In this document: one piece after another, positions 19,017-30,600 of the stretch
Layout: every line of letters starts with the position of its first letter
Numbering within the stretch: the first letter of the stretch is position 1
Source: Candidatus Zhuqueibacterota bacterium
Lineage (GTDB): Bacteria > Zhuqueibacterota > Zhuqueibacteria > Residuimicrobiales > Oceaniaggregativiventaceae
DNA length: 64,000 bases
Reading direction: 5' to 3'
Assembly (NCBI GenBank): GCA_014728085.1
Contig: WJMF01000231.1
Location: 30,830 to 94,829, forward strand
Notes under the pieces: generated by a model
Databases searched by the model: none
What the model saw: only the letters and a program-made list of their open reading frames with translations
What the model was told of the DNA's origin: nothing
Position numbers and translations under genes: made by a program

Positions 19017-20961
19017 GAGAAAAGGCATTTCTCTATATATCAAATTATTGATTTATTTTTTGCTTTTTGTCGGTTTCGCTGTACTGATATTTGTTTTTAC
19101 CCTGCCCAGAATCCCGGATACCTTATATAAAGAAACAAAGCCCACCACCATTTACGATGAGACCGGCAAGGTGGTAAAGGTGCTGGCGAACCGGGAAAGA
19201 GTCAGACTTGATCAGGTCTCGTCCGATTTTATCGATGCGATTATCGCACTGGAGGACGCAGATTTTTATTCGCATCATGGCTTGTCCAAACGATCCCTTT
19301 TGCGGGCACTTTTTTATAATCTCAAATCCGGAAAAATCAGACAAGGCGGCAGTACCATTACGCAACAACTGGCCAAAAATCTCTTTTTTGAATTCGACCG
19401 GACCTGGTATCGAAAAGTGAAAGAGTTCTTTATCGCCACCCAGCTGGAACAGCAATTCAGCAAAGATGAAATTCTTGAAGCCTATATAAATCAGATCAAT
19501 TTCAGCTCAGGGGTTTTGGGGGTTGAAATGGCTTCTCAGGTTTATTTTGCCAAGCATGCCGATGAGCTGACCCTGGCGGAAGCAGCCATGCTGGCCGGGA
19601 TTCCCCGGTGGCCTGAACACTACAACCCTTATAAGAATTATGATATCGCCAGGGAACGCCAGACGTTTGTTCTCAATAGAATGGTTGAAGAAAATTTTAT
19701 CGAGCCGGAAGAGAAAAAAAATGCACTGGCCAAAGATGTGCAATTGGAGCGATTGAATGCCCTTGCCGGTTATGCCGACTATTTTCTTGATTATATCATT
19801 CAGATGGCGAGCGACGAGCTGAACAAAACAGCAGTGTATTATGGTGGTCTGGATATTTTTTCAACCCTTAACGCCCAATATCAGTATCATGCATCCAGAG
19901 CCGTACAGGAGGGATTAAAACTGATTGATGATCTCCTTGGCCTGGAACCCTATAACACGGCAACCTGGAGCGAAAAAGTAAATTATCCACAGGCTGCATT
20001 GGTTTCTCTCGATGTCCATACGGGTGAGGTGAGGGCTTTGGTTGGTGGAAGAGACTTTCAACGAACGCCGTTCAATCGCGCCATTTCCAACAACAGGCAT
20101 CCCGGTTCAGCATTTAAAGTGTTTACTTATACAAGTGCTCTGGACAAACGCATCGTCAATCCGGCTACTGTGGTTGTGGATGATACGCTTGTGATCCGGT
20201 ATGATAACCAGCGGTGGGAACCTGAAAATTTTGATCTGCAGTATCACGGACCGATGGTGGTCAAGTATGCATTGATGAAATCTGTTAATGTGATTGCCGC
20301 CAAACTGATTCAACGGGTTGGTCCCAAAACGGTTATGGATTATGCTCACCGGATGGGTATACAAAGCGATATGGAAGCTAATTTTTCACTTGCCCTTGGC
20401 GCGACCGGTATAGCGCCTCTGGAATTGGCTTGTGCAGTTGCGACCCTTGCCGATTACGGCGTCGCGAAAGAATGTTTTTCGATAAACCGTATTACGAAAT
20501 TCAATGGCGATGAATTGTATGAGAACAAAATTGCAAGTCGGCGGGTGCTGGATCCACAAACGTGTTATATAATGATAGACATGATGAAGGGCGTGATGGA
20601 AGGGGGAACCGCACAATCAAGCCGGCGGCTTGGATTTTTACGACCCGCTGCAGGAAAAACCGGAACCTCTGATGACAATCGGGACTCGTGGTTCGTTGGT
20701 TTTACCCCCAATCTGATTACTGTGGTTTGGGTAGGTTTTGATGATAATCGGAAAATGAAAACAAAATACGGTACAGAGGTCACAGGGGCCAGCGCTGCGT
20801 TGCCTGTCTGGACCCAGTATATGAAAGAGGCACTTGCTGACGAGCCTTTTGTAGAGTTTCCCATACCTCAGGGAATCAAGTTTAAAGAAGTTGATCCAAG
20901 AACGGGTAGCGGTCCTTTGCCCGGAGGACCGAGCTTGCGTATAGCCATTCGAAAAAAATAA
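19009..20961 (+). CDS. Class A penicillin-binding protein (PBP1A-type)
   Basis: 650 residues from ATG 19009. The frame is open further upstream, but that part overlaps the previous gene. A single membrane anchor (about 12-32) is followed by a GT51 glycosyltransferase domain with catalytic Glu82 in EDADFYSHHG and the motif GGSTITQQLAKN. The transpeptidase domain has SxxK at Ser367-Lys370 (SAFK), SVN at 425-427 and KTG at 550-552. The enzyme polymerises and cross-links peptidoglycan outside the cytoplasmic membrane. It is somewhat short for PBP1A; no OB or other extra domain is seen. It overlaps the preceding anchored unknown by 8 bases and the PfkB gene follows closely. Confidence 0.93.
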   Translation: MNRRKGISLYIKLLIYFLLFVGFAVLIFVFTLPRIPDTLYKETKPTTIYDETGKVVKVLANRERVRLDQVSSDFIDAIIALEDADFYSHHGLSKRSLLRALFYNLKSGKIRQGGSTITQQLAKNLFFEFDRTWYRKVKEFFIATQLEQQFSKDEILEAYINQINFSSGVLGVEMASQVYFAKHADELTLAEAAMLAGIPRWPEHYNPYKNYDIARERQTFVLNRMVEENFIEPEEKKNALAKDVQLERLNALAGYADYFLDYIIQMASDELNKTAVYYGGLDIFSTLNAQYQYHASRAVQEGLKLIDDLLGLEPYNTATWSEKVNYPQAALVSLDVHTGEVRALVGGRDFQRTPFNRAISNNRHPGSAFKVFTYTSALDKRIVNPATVVVDDTLVIRYDNQRWEPENFDLQYHGPMVVKYALMKSVNVIAAKLIQRVGPKTVMDYAHRMGIQSDMEANFSLALGATGIAPLELACAVATLADYGVAKECFSINRITKFNGDELYENKIASRRVLDPQTCYIMIDMMKGVMEGGTAQSSRRLGFLRPAAGKTGTSDDNRDSWFVGFTPNLITVVWVGFDDNRKMKTKYGTEVTGASAALPVWTQYMKEALADEPFVEFPIPQGIKFKEVDPRTGSGPLPGGPSLRIAIRKK

Positions 20962-20970
20962 GGATTGAAT

Positions 20971-21858
20971 ATGAATGACAAACAAAAAATTGCAGGATTG
21001 GGAGAAGTTCTTTGGGATGTTTATGAGGACAAAAAATATCTGGGCGGAGCCCCGGCAAACTTTGCCGCTCACGTCAATCAGGCCGGCGCTTATGGGATTA
21101 TTTTGAGTCGTGTCGGCAATGATGCGGCCGGAGACCAGTTGATCAAGGAACTCGTTTCTCTGGATTTCGATGTCTCCGGTATCCAGATTGATCCCCAAAA
21201 ACCAACCGGAACCGTTAAGGTTACCTTGAATGAAGAGGGAGTGCCTGCGTTCCAATGTGTTCAGGATGTATCCTATGATTATATGGAATATAATGACATT
21301 TGGGACAACATTGCCATTGAACTCGATGCTGTGCTGTTTGGTACCCTGGCACAGCGATCAACTGTTTCACGCAAAGCCATTCAGCGGTTTTTGCAGAAAA
21401 CCACTGCCATCAGGGTTTTTGATATTAATTTGAGGGGATGGTCAGATCATACTGAAAAGATCGTTCTCGAATCGCTCGAACTCGCCGATATGATCAAGCT
21501 CAACATTGGGGAACTCGAAAAGCTGAAAAATCTTTCCGGTCCCCGGGAGAATAATATTGAATTCTTGCGACAATTGATAGATGATTATCAACTAAAAATG
21601 GCCGCTCTTACGGCAGGTTCAGAGGGTTGCTATCTCATCACAAAGGATGAAAATATCTATCATCCCGGGTTCAAAGTTAATGCTGTGGATACCACCGGAG
21701 CGGGAGATGCATTTGCTGCCGGGATGATTGTCAAATATCTGAGCGGTGCTCCACTGGCAGAAATTGCCGATTACGGCAATCGGCTGGGTGCTTTTGTGTC
21801 AACACAGCGGGGCGCTATACCCGAATGGAGTTATTCGGATATCATGTCCATAGATTAA
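20971..21858 (+). CDS. PfkB-family carbohydrate kinase (fructokinase-like)
   Basis: 295 residues. GLGEVLWDVYEDKKYLGGAP at the N-terminus and DTTGAGDAFAAG near the C-terminus are the two PfkB signatures; Asp246 is the expected catalytic base. The short N-terminus with GE(V/I)LWD and GGAPANFA favours the fructokinase-like branch, but the sugar is not certain. An in-frame TTG at 20965 exists; ATG 20971 has the better-spaced AAGGA. The gene begins 9 bases after the penicillin-binding protein gene. Confidence 0.88.
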   Translation: MNDKQKIAGLGEVLWDVYEDKKYLGGAPANFAAHVNQAGAYGIILSRVGNDAAGDQLIKELVSLDFDVSGIQIDPQKPTGTVKVTLNEEGVPAFQCVQDVSYDYMEYNDIWDNIAIELDAVLFGTLAQRSTVSRKAIQRFLQKTTAIRVFDINLRGWSDHTEKIVLESLELADMIKLNIGELEKLKNLSGPRENNIEFLRQLIDDYQLKMAALTAGSEGCYLITKDENIYHPGFKVNAVDTTGAGDAFAAGMIVKYLSGAPLAEIADYGNRLGAFVSTQRGAIPEWSYSDIMSID

Positions 21859-21871
21859 TCAAAGGATCGCT

Positions 21872-22537
21872 ATGACCTCAAAATCACAATTATTCGGAGT
21901 GGTTTTTCTTGTTTTTTCATTAATCGTCATATTGGTTGTTTTTAGCAGTATGAAACAGAATCTGACCGATCCTGTGCAAGAGTATCCCAGGTTGAGATCT
22001 GTGAATGAGGGCGTGGTTGATTCTGTTTATTATAACTATATTTTCCACTTTTCTCTCATTTTGCCTCACTCGAAATGGACGGTGGCGTCAGAGTATGCGG
22101 ATTCAACGCTCTCGCCGTATGAAAAAAGTCAGCCGATACCAGAGCAGGTAAAAGAGATCATAACAGTACGGCGGCAGGGTGGGCATGCTGCTCTGCGCGT
22201 GGGTGTAATATCAAAAGCGCCGGAGCTCGAAGCAAGGGATTTTGCCATTTCCTTGCTTTATGAAATGCTGCATCAGAGTCGGGAACAGCAGGATTCCATT
22301 ATAAAACCCGTCTCCGCTCCCGCTCATCGCATTCTTCAGGGATACTATTTCATACTTTTGAAAACCGGCAGTGAAAACGACAGGGTCATCATCACCAGTG
22401 TACTACCGAGGAGGGATTATTATTATATTCTCCGTTGTACCGTAGATCGGAACCATTATGACTCGTTACAGCAGGAATGTGAATGGATCATGAAAGGGTT
22501 CAAGCCGCTGCTCTCCACCTTCCGTCCTTCTCCATAA
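21872..22537 (+). CDS. Membrane-anchored protein, possible PsbP-like domain
   Basis: 221 residues. One hydrophobic segment (about 8-27) is followed by a soluble domain. Its beginning (FHFSLILPHSKWTV) and end (YYYILRCTVDRNHYDSLQQE, then IMKGFKP) have the layout of the PsbP/DUF1795-like fold. That reading rests on pattern only. No catalytic residues are visible. It is the last plus-strand gene of this block and ends six bases before the convergent phosphatase stop. Confidence 0.6.
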   Translation: MTSKSQLFGVVFLVFSLIVILVVFSSMKQNLTDPVQEYPRLRSVNEGVVDSVYYNYIFHFSLILPHSKWTVASEYADSTLSPYEKSQPIPEQVKEIITVRRQGGHAALRVGVISKAPELEARDFAISLLYEMLHQSREQQDSIIKPVSAPAHRILQGYYFILLKTGSENDRVIITSVLPRRDYYYILRCTVDRNHYDSLQQECEWIMKGFKPLLSTFRPSP

Positions 22538-22543
22538 TGAAAT

Positions 22544-25027
22544 TTAATGGATTTTGACCACAATCATGGTCATATCATCGTAATGGGGATAATTTTTTAT
22601 ATATTTTTTAACATCTGTGTAGATCGTGTTTATAATTTCTTTTGAGCCTCTATGCCGGTTTTTATAAACGATGTTTATCAATTTCTCCTCGCTGTATTCA
22701 CAAAGCTCATCGTTCATCGCTTCGATAAATCCGTCAGTATAAAAGACCAGCAAATCTTCCTGATGTAGCTGCATCTTTTCTTCCTGAAGCAGCTGATTGA
22801 AAATTTCGCCGGCATCCAGTCCCAGGGCCATTCCGCTGGATTCCAAAAGCTTGCAGGTGTCTTCCTGTGAACAGTAATAGATAACCGGGTTGTGCCCGCC
22901 CCGGGAGTAGACGAGTTGTTTCGATTTTACATTCAGAATGGCATAAAACAGACTGATAAAGGTTCCCCGTTCAATAGTCTTGTAGAGAAGGCTATTCACT
23001 TTGATGAGCAAGTTGCGCGGACTTTTTTCTTCAGAATAGGATTGGAAAACGCCCTTTGTCAGGGTCATATAGATCGATGCCGGAACCCCTTTGCCGGAAA
23101 CATCGCCGATAACCAGTCCGATGCGTTTTTCATCCAGGGCAATAAAATCATAATAGTCGCCGCCCACTTTTTCCGCCGGGATGCAGAATCCGGCTATGTC
23201 GCTTTCCTCGAAATCGGGGTCTTTTTTGGGCAACAGTTTCATCTGTACCTGTCTGGCAATTTCCAGCTCTCTTGCCATACGTTCGCGCTCGGAAATCCTT
23301 TTGATATGTTCGGGCATGGTTTCGGGTTTGTAGGTAAACACCTTTTGCGCCAACAGACCTCGAACAATAATGATACCCGGCGAGAACAGGAGTAAGAGCG
23401 AAAGTACGCCCTGAAGCTGCAATGAAAAATTGGGGTTGGATAAAACCGGGACGGTATAGAGTATGCCGATAAGGATAAAATCCGCAAACAAAACAGTAAC
23501 CAGATCGTATCGCCAGAATAAATAACCGAACAATAAACCGTTTATAAAGGCGATGATTAGATAGAGATAATATGGTGTTATTGCGAGCTGGATGTTCCAG
23601 ATCACCAGGGAAGAAAGCGAGAAAATCACCGAAGAGAGAATAATGGCCAGGAATTTATATTTTAAAATTTTAAAAAAGTATAAATTGGCAAAAAGCCGGA
23701 AAAGCAGTTCTGAGAAAAGAGCTGCGATAAGGGCGCTTGAAACGGGCACCAGAAACGGCAAAAAGAGAGATATTGTATGGCGGTAAGAATCGAGTTGCAG
23801 AGTACCGTTAAAAATATTAAGAAGAGACCATGTCGCCAAACCGGTCAGACCCAGGGCAACAAATCCAAATGCATAGCCCCTCAACGCTGACAGGGCGAAC
23901 TTTTTGGTTGAAAATTTAAGATTTATGATAGCGTCAAGCGCGGCCAGTTTTTCGCTGAATTTTTCTCTGGCGAGAGATTCACCAACACTCCAGCTCATAA
24001 AAGCAGAGGAGGCGAGAAACGGATAGATGATCAAGGTGTAGAAAAGCAACTTGACCATGGCGATTTCGTCATAACTCAATTCACCCAGCGCCCAGGCATT
24101 GGCCATGACTTTGAAAGAGAGAACGCCTTTGATGAACAGGGCTATCCATAAAATAAAAAAGAAAACCTTTGCGGTTTTGATGCTGATTTCGCCGGCGTGA
24201 TATTTCTTGAGGAAAACGGATATCGGCAATAAAAAAATCAGTAAAAGAAAAATGATCGAATATATATTTGCGGAAAACCGGTCACTGTCGTGATGCTGCA
24301 ATTTCAGCATCACGTCCCGGGGGAGGGTGAATCCCTGCGAGAATTGTCCGACCTTGTTTCCCTGAATTCGAACTGTAATATCAACATGGCCTTTTAGGCG
24401 CTCAAGATCACGCTTCCAATGAAAGGTGTGGTCGGTTCGTTTTTCATAGGTGTGTGCGGAAGAAGAGAGCTTTTCAAACCGCTCGATATCAACGCCGGTT
24501 CGGTTGAGAAAATCCAGCGCGAGGGTCAGGGCTTCTTCCTGGGTGAGATGGGATTTTGCCGGCGGACAGAGCGTGGTGTCCGGAGGCAAGAGGTGGTTGA
24601 AGCCAACTATTTTGCCCTGATCGGTAATGTAGACAAAAAATCTCTCTTGCGGAGCGTTCCTGGGCACATTCTGGTACCAGTATACTTCCCACCGTATGGC
24701 GAATATCTCCGGCATCTCCTCTTGCATGAGGTTTACCGTCTGATCATAGCCCAGGTTTTTTTGCAGATAATGAAAGAGATGATTGTTATCCGTCGTTATG
24801 GAGGCAACCCGGTAATTTTTTGATAGAAATCCCTGTTTGTCGACAAAGTTTCTGGCAATGTCCACCGCCTGAGATCGATTGAGTTCAAAACGGGCTGCTC
24901 TAATGGGTAAAATGACATCTGCAAACTGATAAAAAAGGACACCTCCCGCAACAGCGAGGAAGAGAAAAAACATTATGCGACAAGAGAGGCTCTGCATTAT
25001 TCCGACAGGTTTTTTTGCGTTTATCAT
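22544..25027 (-). CDS. Membrane SpoIIE-family phosphatase with PepSY-like and CPBP-like regions
   Basis: 827 residues. A membrane segment (about 12-32) precedes a periplasmic region of about 200 residues with two PepSY-like stretches ([14 protein letters not shown] and [15 protein letters not shown]). About nine hydrophobic segments follow, then the linker [15 protein letters not shown] and PP2C motifs [27 protein letters not shown] and YDDMTMI. The membrane part contains [21 protein letters not shown] and [13 protein letters not shown], which align with CPBP protease motifs 1-3, but the first Glu and the His residues are missing. It is a paralogue of the phosphatase at 1480-3891. Its start overlaps the PhoH stop (ATGA), so it is the last gene of a three-gene minus-strand operon. 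Confidence 0.9.
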   Translation of the reverse strand: MINAKKPVGIMQSLSCRIMFFLFLAVAGGVLFYQFADVILPIRAARFELNRSQAVDIARNFVDKQGFLSKNYRVASITTDNNHLFHYLQKNLGYDQTVNLMQEEMPEIFAIRWEVYWYQNVPRNAPQERFFVYITDQGKIVGFNHLLPPDTTLCPPAKSHLTQEEALTLALDFLNRTGVDIERFEKLSSSAHTYEKRTDHTFHWKRDLERLKGHVDITVRIQGNKVGQFSQGFTLPRDVMLKLQHHDSDRFSANIYSIIFLLLIFLLPISVFLKKYHAGEISIKTAKVFFFILWIALFIKGVLSFKVMANAWALGELSYDEIAMVKLLFYTLIIYPFLASSAFMSWSVGESLAREKFSEKLAALDAIINLKFSTKKFALSALRGYAFGFVALGLTGLATWSLLNIFNGTLQLDSYRHTISLFLPFLVPVSSALIAALFSELLFRLFANLYFFKILKYKFLAIILSSVIFSLSSLVIWNIQLAITPYYLYLIIAFINGLLFGYLFWRYDLVTVLFADFILIGILYTVPVLSNPNFSLQLQGVLSLLLLFSPGIIIVRGLLAQKVFTYKPETMPEHIKRISERERMARELEIARQVQMKLLPKKDPDFEESDIAGFCIPAEKVGGDYYDFIALDEKRIGLVIGDVSGKGVPASIYMTLTKGVFQSYSEEKSPRNLLIKVNSLLYKTIERGTFISLFYAILNVKSKQLVYSRGGHNPVIYYCSQEDTCKLLESSGMALGLDAGEIFNQLLQEEKMQLHQEDLLVFYTDGFIEAMNDELCEYSEEKLINIVYKNRHRGSKEIINTIYTDVKKYIKNYPHYDDMTMIVVKIH

Positions 25028-26340
25028 AATAGATTACTCGCCAATTCCGCCAGTTCCGAGCGTTCACCCTTTTCCAGATTAATATGGGCGTAGAGGTTTT
25101 GTCCTTTCATACGATCGATGAGATAGCTCAGTCCATTCGACCTTGAATCCAGATAAGGCGTATCGATTTGATACGGATCGCCTGTAAAGATGATTTTCGA
25201 TCCTTCACCAGCACGTGTGATAATGGTTTTGACTTCATGGGGAGTCAGGTTTTGAGCTTCATCCACGATGAAATATATGCGATCGAGACTGCGCCCGCGG
25301 ATATATGCAAGGGGTTCTATTTGCAGTTTGCCGGTTTCGAGCATGTCCTGAATTTTAATAAATTTTTTATCGGTTTCGCTGAACTGGTTTTTGATGACAC
25401 CGAGATTGTCATAGAGGGGTTGCATGTAGGGATCCAGCTTGGATTTAATGTCACCCGGCAAATATCCGATGTCTCTGTTTGAAAGCGCCACAATCGGCCG
25501 GGCCAGATAAATCTGGCGATAATTTTGCTGTACTTCAAGAGCACCGGCCAAGGCCAGCAATGTTTTGCCGGTACCGGCTTTACCGCTCAGGGTAACCAGT
25601 TTTATATCCGTTGTTTGCAGAGCATGAAGGGAAAATATTTGTTCTGCATTCCTCGGCAGAATACCATAGGCGGCGGCTTTGTCTATTCTTTCGAGAAGAC
25701 CGGAATGCGGATTAAAATATGTCAAAACCGATTGGCTTTTATTACGCAGGATAATATATTCATTTGGAACGATATGCTCAATATCCGCTTCAGCAGCGGA
25801 AACTTCAAAGGGAGGCGTGAAGAGACGTTCGATAATTTCAGGATCCACATGTTCGAGGAGGCGTTTGCCGCGATAGAGCTTTTCGACGTCCTCGATCTTG
25901 TCGGTGTAATAATCCTGTGACGGAATACCGAGAGATTTGGCTTTTAGTCTTAAATTAACATCTTTGCTGACGAGAGCGATCTGTTTACGGCTGTATGCTT
26001 TTTTTAATGACAACGCCGCACTGAGAATACGATGGTCCGGTTTTTTTTCCATAAAGGCATTGAGCACTTCATCTTCATCCTTGAATACGTTAAGAATAAA
26101 AATATTGCCACGCCCCTTACCCAGAGAAGCTCCTTTACCGACGAGTTTATCACCGGAGAATTCGTCGAGCAGTCGTATAAATTCCCGGGCATGATAGTGG
26201 ATAAGATCATGTCCGCGTTTAAAGTGGTCGATTTCTTCCAAAACGGTAATAGGGATAACGATGTCATTGTCATCGAAATTAAAAATACAGGTCGAATCAT
26301 GAAGAATGACATTGGTATCGAGGACAAACGTTTTTTTCAT
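25024..26340 (-). CDS. PIN-PhoH family ATPase/ribonuclease-like protein
   Basis: 438 residues. The N-terminal PIN domain ([37 protein letters not shown]) carries the acidic residues of the nuclease fold. The C-terminal PhoH domain has Walker A GKAGTGKT, Walker B-like [13 protein letters not shown] and FTGDPYQID. Proteins of this layout (PhoH2/YlaK-like) are RNA helicase/ribonuclease candidates. It lies 7 bases after the methyltransferase gene, and its stop overlaps the phosphatase start, so RNA turnover and partner-switch signalling may be co-expressed (inference). Confidence 0.9.
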   Translation of the reverse strand: MKKTFVLDTNVILHDSTCIFNFDDNDIVIPITVLEEIDHFKRGHDLIHYHAREFIRLLDEFSGDKLVGKGASLGKGRGNIFILNVFKDEDEVLNAFMEKKPDHRILSAALSLKKAYSRKQIALVSKDVNLRLKAKSLGIPSQDYYTDKIEDVEKLYRGKRLLEHVDPEIIERLFTPPFEVSAAEADIEHIVPNEYIILRNKSQSVLTYFNPHSGLLERIDKAAAYGILPRNAEQIFSLHALQTTDIKLVTLSGKAGTGKTLLALAGALEVQQNYRQIYLARPIVALSNRDIGYLPGDIKSKLDPYMQPLYDNLGVIKNQFSETDKKFIKIQDMLETGKLQIEPLAYIRGRSLDRIYFIVDEAQNLTPHEVKTIITRAGEGSKIIFTGDPYQIDTPYLDSRSNGLSYLIDRMKGQNLYAHINLEKGERSELAELASNLL

Positions 26341-26347
26341 AGCACAA

Positions 26348-27250
26348 TCAGTTCGATTTTTTTAAAACATAAAGATTAGAGCGGGATTGATCGTTTTTGC
26401 CAATCGTATGGTTATAGAGAAATAAGGCGATTGCAGGCAGCAATGGCACATAATAGAATATTTTTTTAATCCAGAAAGGCGCTCCACCGGGTTTTGCCAG
26501 ATTGCCTTTTCTTAGGGCGATTTCCATACGGGAGGAACTTTTTTTTGCGACAATGTTGAGATCTAAAAGCTCACAGAGTTTTTTTATGGATTGATCAGAA
26601 AACCAGTAGAGGTGGTCAGGAACTCCCCATGGGTCTTTCCACATTGCTGCTTCATCGGGAGAGCTGATTTCTCCCCGGTTGCCGGTTCGTATAACCATTA
26701 TTCCGTCAGGATCGAGATTGTTGGCCAGATTCTCCAGTGCCCGTAAGGGATTCCGCAAGTGACTGAGCACATTGAATAATGAAATAACCTGAAAAGTTTG
26801 AGAAGAATTAAAGTCCTCTAAACTGGATTCCACGATGGGGATGTCAAATGTTTTGCGTCCAAAGGAAGCTCTTTCTGCCGATGGCTCTACCCCCGTGGCC
26901 TTCCAGCCCCGGTCGCGGGCAACCTTGACCAGATGGCCAATACCGCATCCCACGTCCAGGAGCGATCCGCCTTCACTGTGTGACTCGATAATGTCCATAC
27001 GACGCCTGGCCATCATTAATAATCCTTTGGTTCCTTTGAGGTGCTCGGTCATGTCCACAATTACTTCTTCATTCAAGCTCTGGAATTGCTGCGAGTCGAT
27101 CATTGCCTCTTGTTCTTGCTGTTGAGGTCTGGGGTTAAGATAGTTCAGACCGCAGGATGAACATCGGACAATTTGATAGCCGTTTTCTTCAGCAACCGGT
27201 ATAGAATGAGATTTACTGCATAAATTGCATGAAACCGATTCAAGCTCCAT
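26348..27250 (-). CDS. Class I SAM methyltransferase with N-terminal zinc ribbon
   Basis: 300 residues. The N-terminus has CNLCSKS and CSSCGL, two Cys pairs forming a zinc ribbon. [20 protein letters not shown] is SAM motif I, and [13 protein letters not shown] and [19 protein letters not shown] follow as motifs II-IV of the Methyltransf_11/23 type. A C-terminal hydrophobic stretch ([17 protein letters not shown]) may bind the membrane. Zinc-ribbon versions often act on sugars or lipid-linked glycans, but the substrate is not determinable. A strong Shine-Dalgarno (AAGGAG, 5 bases) fixes the start. First gene of the minus-strand operon with PhoH and the phosphatase. Confidence 0.85.
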   Translation of the reverse strand: MELESVSCNLCSKSHSIPVAEENGYQIVRCSSCGLNYLNPRPQQQEQEAMIDSQQFQSLNEEVIVDMTEHLKGTKGLLMMARRRMDIIESHSEGGSLLDVGCGIGHLVKVARDRGWKATGVEPSAERASFGRKTFDIPIVESSLEDFNSSQTFQVISLFNVLSHLRNPLRALENLANNLDPDGIMVIRTGNRGEISSPDEAAMWKDPWGVPDHLYWFSDQSIKKLCELLDLNIVAKKSSSRMEIALRKGNLAKPGGAPFWIKKIFYYVPLLPAIALFLYNHTIGKNDQSRSNLYVLKKSN

Positions 27251-27664
27251 TAAGGCTCCTTATCAATAATGGTTTAGTAATAAAACGCAGATGATTGAAC
27301 ATGGTTTCAATATATTAAAAAGAAATTTTAATCAAAAGAATATTTCGAGTAATTGCATTCTGTTGTTCATTTTTCACAAAGCGGCGTAATGGCCACAAAT
27401 CAAGCACCAATGGCTGGCGAACGTTCTTTGCTGCCCTTTGGTGCAGAATGCTGTGGCGTTCGATCCCTGCTGAAATGAAAGGAAACATAATTTTGTTACA
27501 TGGGTTATTAAATTATGGCTTTATTATTGTGAATTGTTTAAATATATTATACTGCATCTCGATCATATTGCTTTTTTTACTGTCAAGCATTTCGTAAAAA
27601 CCATCGTTTTTACACGGATGTGGATTAAATGTAAACTTTTGTGATAGAAAAAGGCGTGGACAAA
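27251..27664. other. Divergent intergenic region with GC-richer structured core
   Basis: The 414 bases separate the minus-strand methyltransferase from the plus-strand metallopeptidase and must hold both promoters. Flanks are AT-rich. A GC-richer core at about 27375-27480 holds two interleaved complementary pairs: GCACCAA (27404-27410) with TTGGTGC (27438-27444), and CGAACG (27418-27423) with CGTTCG (27457-27462). Their order is compatible with a pseudoknot. No open frame of note is seen. It may be an untranslated leader or small RNA, or chance. Confidence 0.4.
27527..27553 (+). promoter_or_regulatory. Weak candidate promoter before the metallopeptidase gene
   Basis: TATACT at 27548-27553 is a good sigma-70 -10 match. 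The best upstream partner, TTGTGA at 27527-27532, is only 15 bases away, shorter than ideal. It would give a leader of about 105 bases before ATG 27665. Confidence 0.3.
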
Positions 27665-30600
27665 ATGCGATCTCACTTTTTGATATTAAGTATTTTTATC
27701 GGCTTCCAGATCAGTTCTGCGGCATTGACCCCTGTGCGCTTTGTTGATCGGTCCTGGGTTAAGAGTGGCTGGCACTATTTAATAGATGATATCGATCAGG
27801 CCGTTACCAACACAAAAACATACTATCCCCATGTAGCGGCGGACCTTGCCAAGGCGACACAACTCCAATATTCTGTCGGCGATACGGTTGAATTTTATAC
27901 CTATACAACCAGTGGCAACAGATTTGAACAGATAGAAGCGGTATGCCGCAAAAAATCAGAGCGGACCTACATTTTTGCCGGGGTTGAGGAGTGGCAGGCG
28001 GGAAAAATTGGTCAGCAAGGTGTAGAAAATTTTTATCAGGCGTTTGAAGAGAGCACACCGGCCTCTTCCTTTGATCCTGATCAGGGGATACGCGAAATAC
28101 TTGAATCCTATATCGGCCCCACACCCAACAAGTCCGGTGACAACTATATCTATATCCTGATCTATGATATCGATGATGATTACAATCCGGGAGAAGGCAA
28201 AAACGTCTATACCGCCGGATATTTTTTGCCTTATGACCAGTCGGACGGTTCTTACAGCAATAAAAAGGATTTGCTTTATATCGATTGTGATCCCGGAGAT
28301 CCTGCGAGTCAGGTTACCGCATCCGTGGTTGCGCATGAGTTTCAGCATCTTTTACACTATGGTATGGATGCAGATGAGAGTTCACAAAATGGTATATGGG
28401 TGAACGAAGGGGCATCGATTTATGCAGAAGTGCTTTGCGGATATGGTTTACGCAATCCCACGCCATATCTGCAGCATCCGGAGCGTTCTCTCAATGTTTT
28501 TTCCTATGAAAGCGATAGTCAGATCGATTATGCCAAAGTTGGACTCTGGTTTTATTATATCGCCGAAAAATTCGGCGCCGAACTCGTATCAAAAATCGTC
28601 CGCAATCCTCTAAATGGGATCGAAGGCGTCCGAAGCGCCTTGCAGGACCATAATGTTGAACTTTTTTTTGAACAGATTTTTAGCCGTTTTGTTATGGCCA
28701 ATCTTGTTAATGATAAAAGCATGGGCGATAATGGATATTTTGGTTATAATACCCTTGTTCTTCCAATATTACCGAGAATCAAGAAATCACATAAAAGTTA
28801 TCCGGTTGCAGATCAACTCAATCATGTAACCGAATATGCGAGTCACTATTTCCGATTCGATGCCAGAGACAGTACAGCCATTTTATATGCGAATAGTTTT
28901 TCCGCTGATAATTTGAGATTACAGATTTATTCCACCGGGGAAGATTTGATCGATAGCATCGAATTGGATAATGATGGTTATGGCCGGTATGGGCTTTCCG
29001 GAATCAGGGAAACCACCGACAAGTTGTACCTGATCTCTTCCGGGTTGAGTGGAACCTCTTCCTACAGTTATTCAGTATCCAGTACGATTGAAGATCTCAA
29101 TCCTCCGCAACTTGTCGATGGGCCTTATGAAAGTCTTCCCACCGGAGATGCGATTACAATTTTTTGGGAAACAGATGAGCTGGCGACCAGTATCGTCGAG
29201 TATGGCACCAGTGAGAATTACGACAACAGAGTTGAAAAGGATTCGCTGACTGTTTCTCATCGTATTTTGTTGAGCGCTCTTCAGCCCAATACAACCTATT
29301 TTTACCGCGTCGGGTCATCGGACAGCAAAGGCAATGGACCGGTTTTCAGTGCGAGTTTCCGGTTTTCAACCGCCAGCATGAATCAGCATATCATAGCCGG
29401 GGTACAGCAGGCACATTCTTACGGATACCAGGGCAGAAATTTGCTCAAACATCCTTCCGGGGGATTGTTTATTGTTTTTCATGATTTACGAGATGACCGT
29501 CGATTTATTTATTATAGCCAGTCCCAGGATGAGGGCAAAACCTGGAGCCCGCCCATTGCTGTCGATACCACCCTTTACTATAGCGGTATGCCGTCTCTGG
29601 CAATCGATGAAAATGAACGGTTACACACAGTATGGCATGCTCAGGCTAATTCCGATGCTGATCCCTTTACAATATATCATAGTTTTTCCGATGATCAGGG
29701 TAAAAGCTGGTCAGCACCAGAATTGATTAGCCGATCATTTACCGGAGGCGACCAACTCTATCCTTTTATTGCCGTAGACAACAAAAATCAACCCCATGTG
29801 GTATGGAACACTGTTCTGTATGCAGATGTTTTTGAAGGGGATATCTACCATGCCTTTTCACAGGATAATGGCCTGACCTGGCAAACGGACATGGAAATCA
29901 GCGATTCGGATTATCACCATTGTTTTGTCCCTGGTATTGATTTTGATTCCGCAGGCAAGGCTTACGTCTTTTATTCGGACGGGGTGTTCCAGGAACAGAC
30001 CTTAAATGTTTTTTATACAGCAAGTGAGGATTATCTTGAATGGCAGCCCGCAAAAAAAGTTACACAGTCGGGTGTCTTGTATGACGGGCTGATATCTTTT
30101 GTCATCGATCCGTTCGACCGATTGCATTTTGTCTATGCCGATAATTTTATACCAGGCGACGTGCGCATCATGTATTCACGGCTGGAATCCGGAGTCTGGC
30201 AGGCACCTTTGCCGATCGCTCAAACAAGTGAAGACGGGAATCTGAGCTATCCCAATATTTCTGTCGATATTGAAGGAAATGTTTACGTTGCTTATGAAGA
30301 TGAGCTCAATAATGCCACCCTGGGAAAGCTTGCAAACAGGATACCCGCTGACCGGGCTCAAAACAAGCTGCAAAAGACGCAAGCGGCAAATAAAAAGGTT
30401 TTTCTGACGCTCTATAAATATGATTCCTGGCAGCCGCCCATAAATCTATCCAATGATCCGGGGGAATTTTCCTTTCCGGAGCTGCCGGATTTTGTTGATG
30501 TCGATGAACTCGATATTATTTTAATGAAAACCATTCATGCATCAAATTATCAGATCCGGCATCTCAATCTAAGTACGAACACCGTGCAAGGCGGTCTGCC

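Noticed and set aside
22892..23395. Plus-strand open frame inside the minus-strand phosphatase gene
   Set aside because: Antisense to the PP2C domain with intact catalytic motifs; no independent support.
22544..25027. Active CPBP protease in the phosphatase membrane domain
   Set aside because: The paired Glu and His residues needed for catalysis are replaced; only the layout is kept.
25024..26340. PIN-domain toxin of a toxin-antitoxin pair
   Set aside because: The PIN domain is fused to a full PhoH ATPase, and no small antitoxin gene is adjacent.
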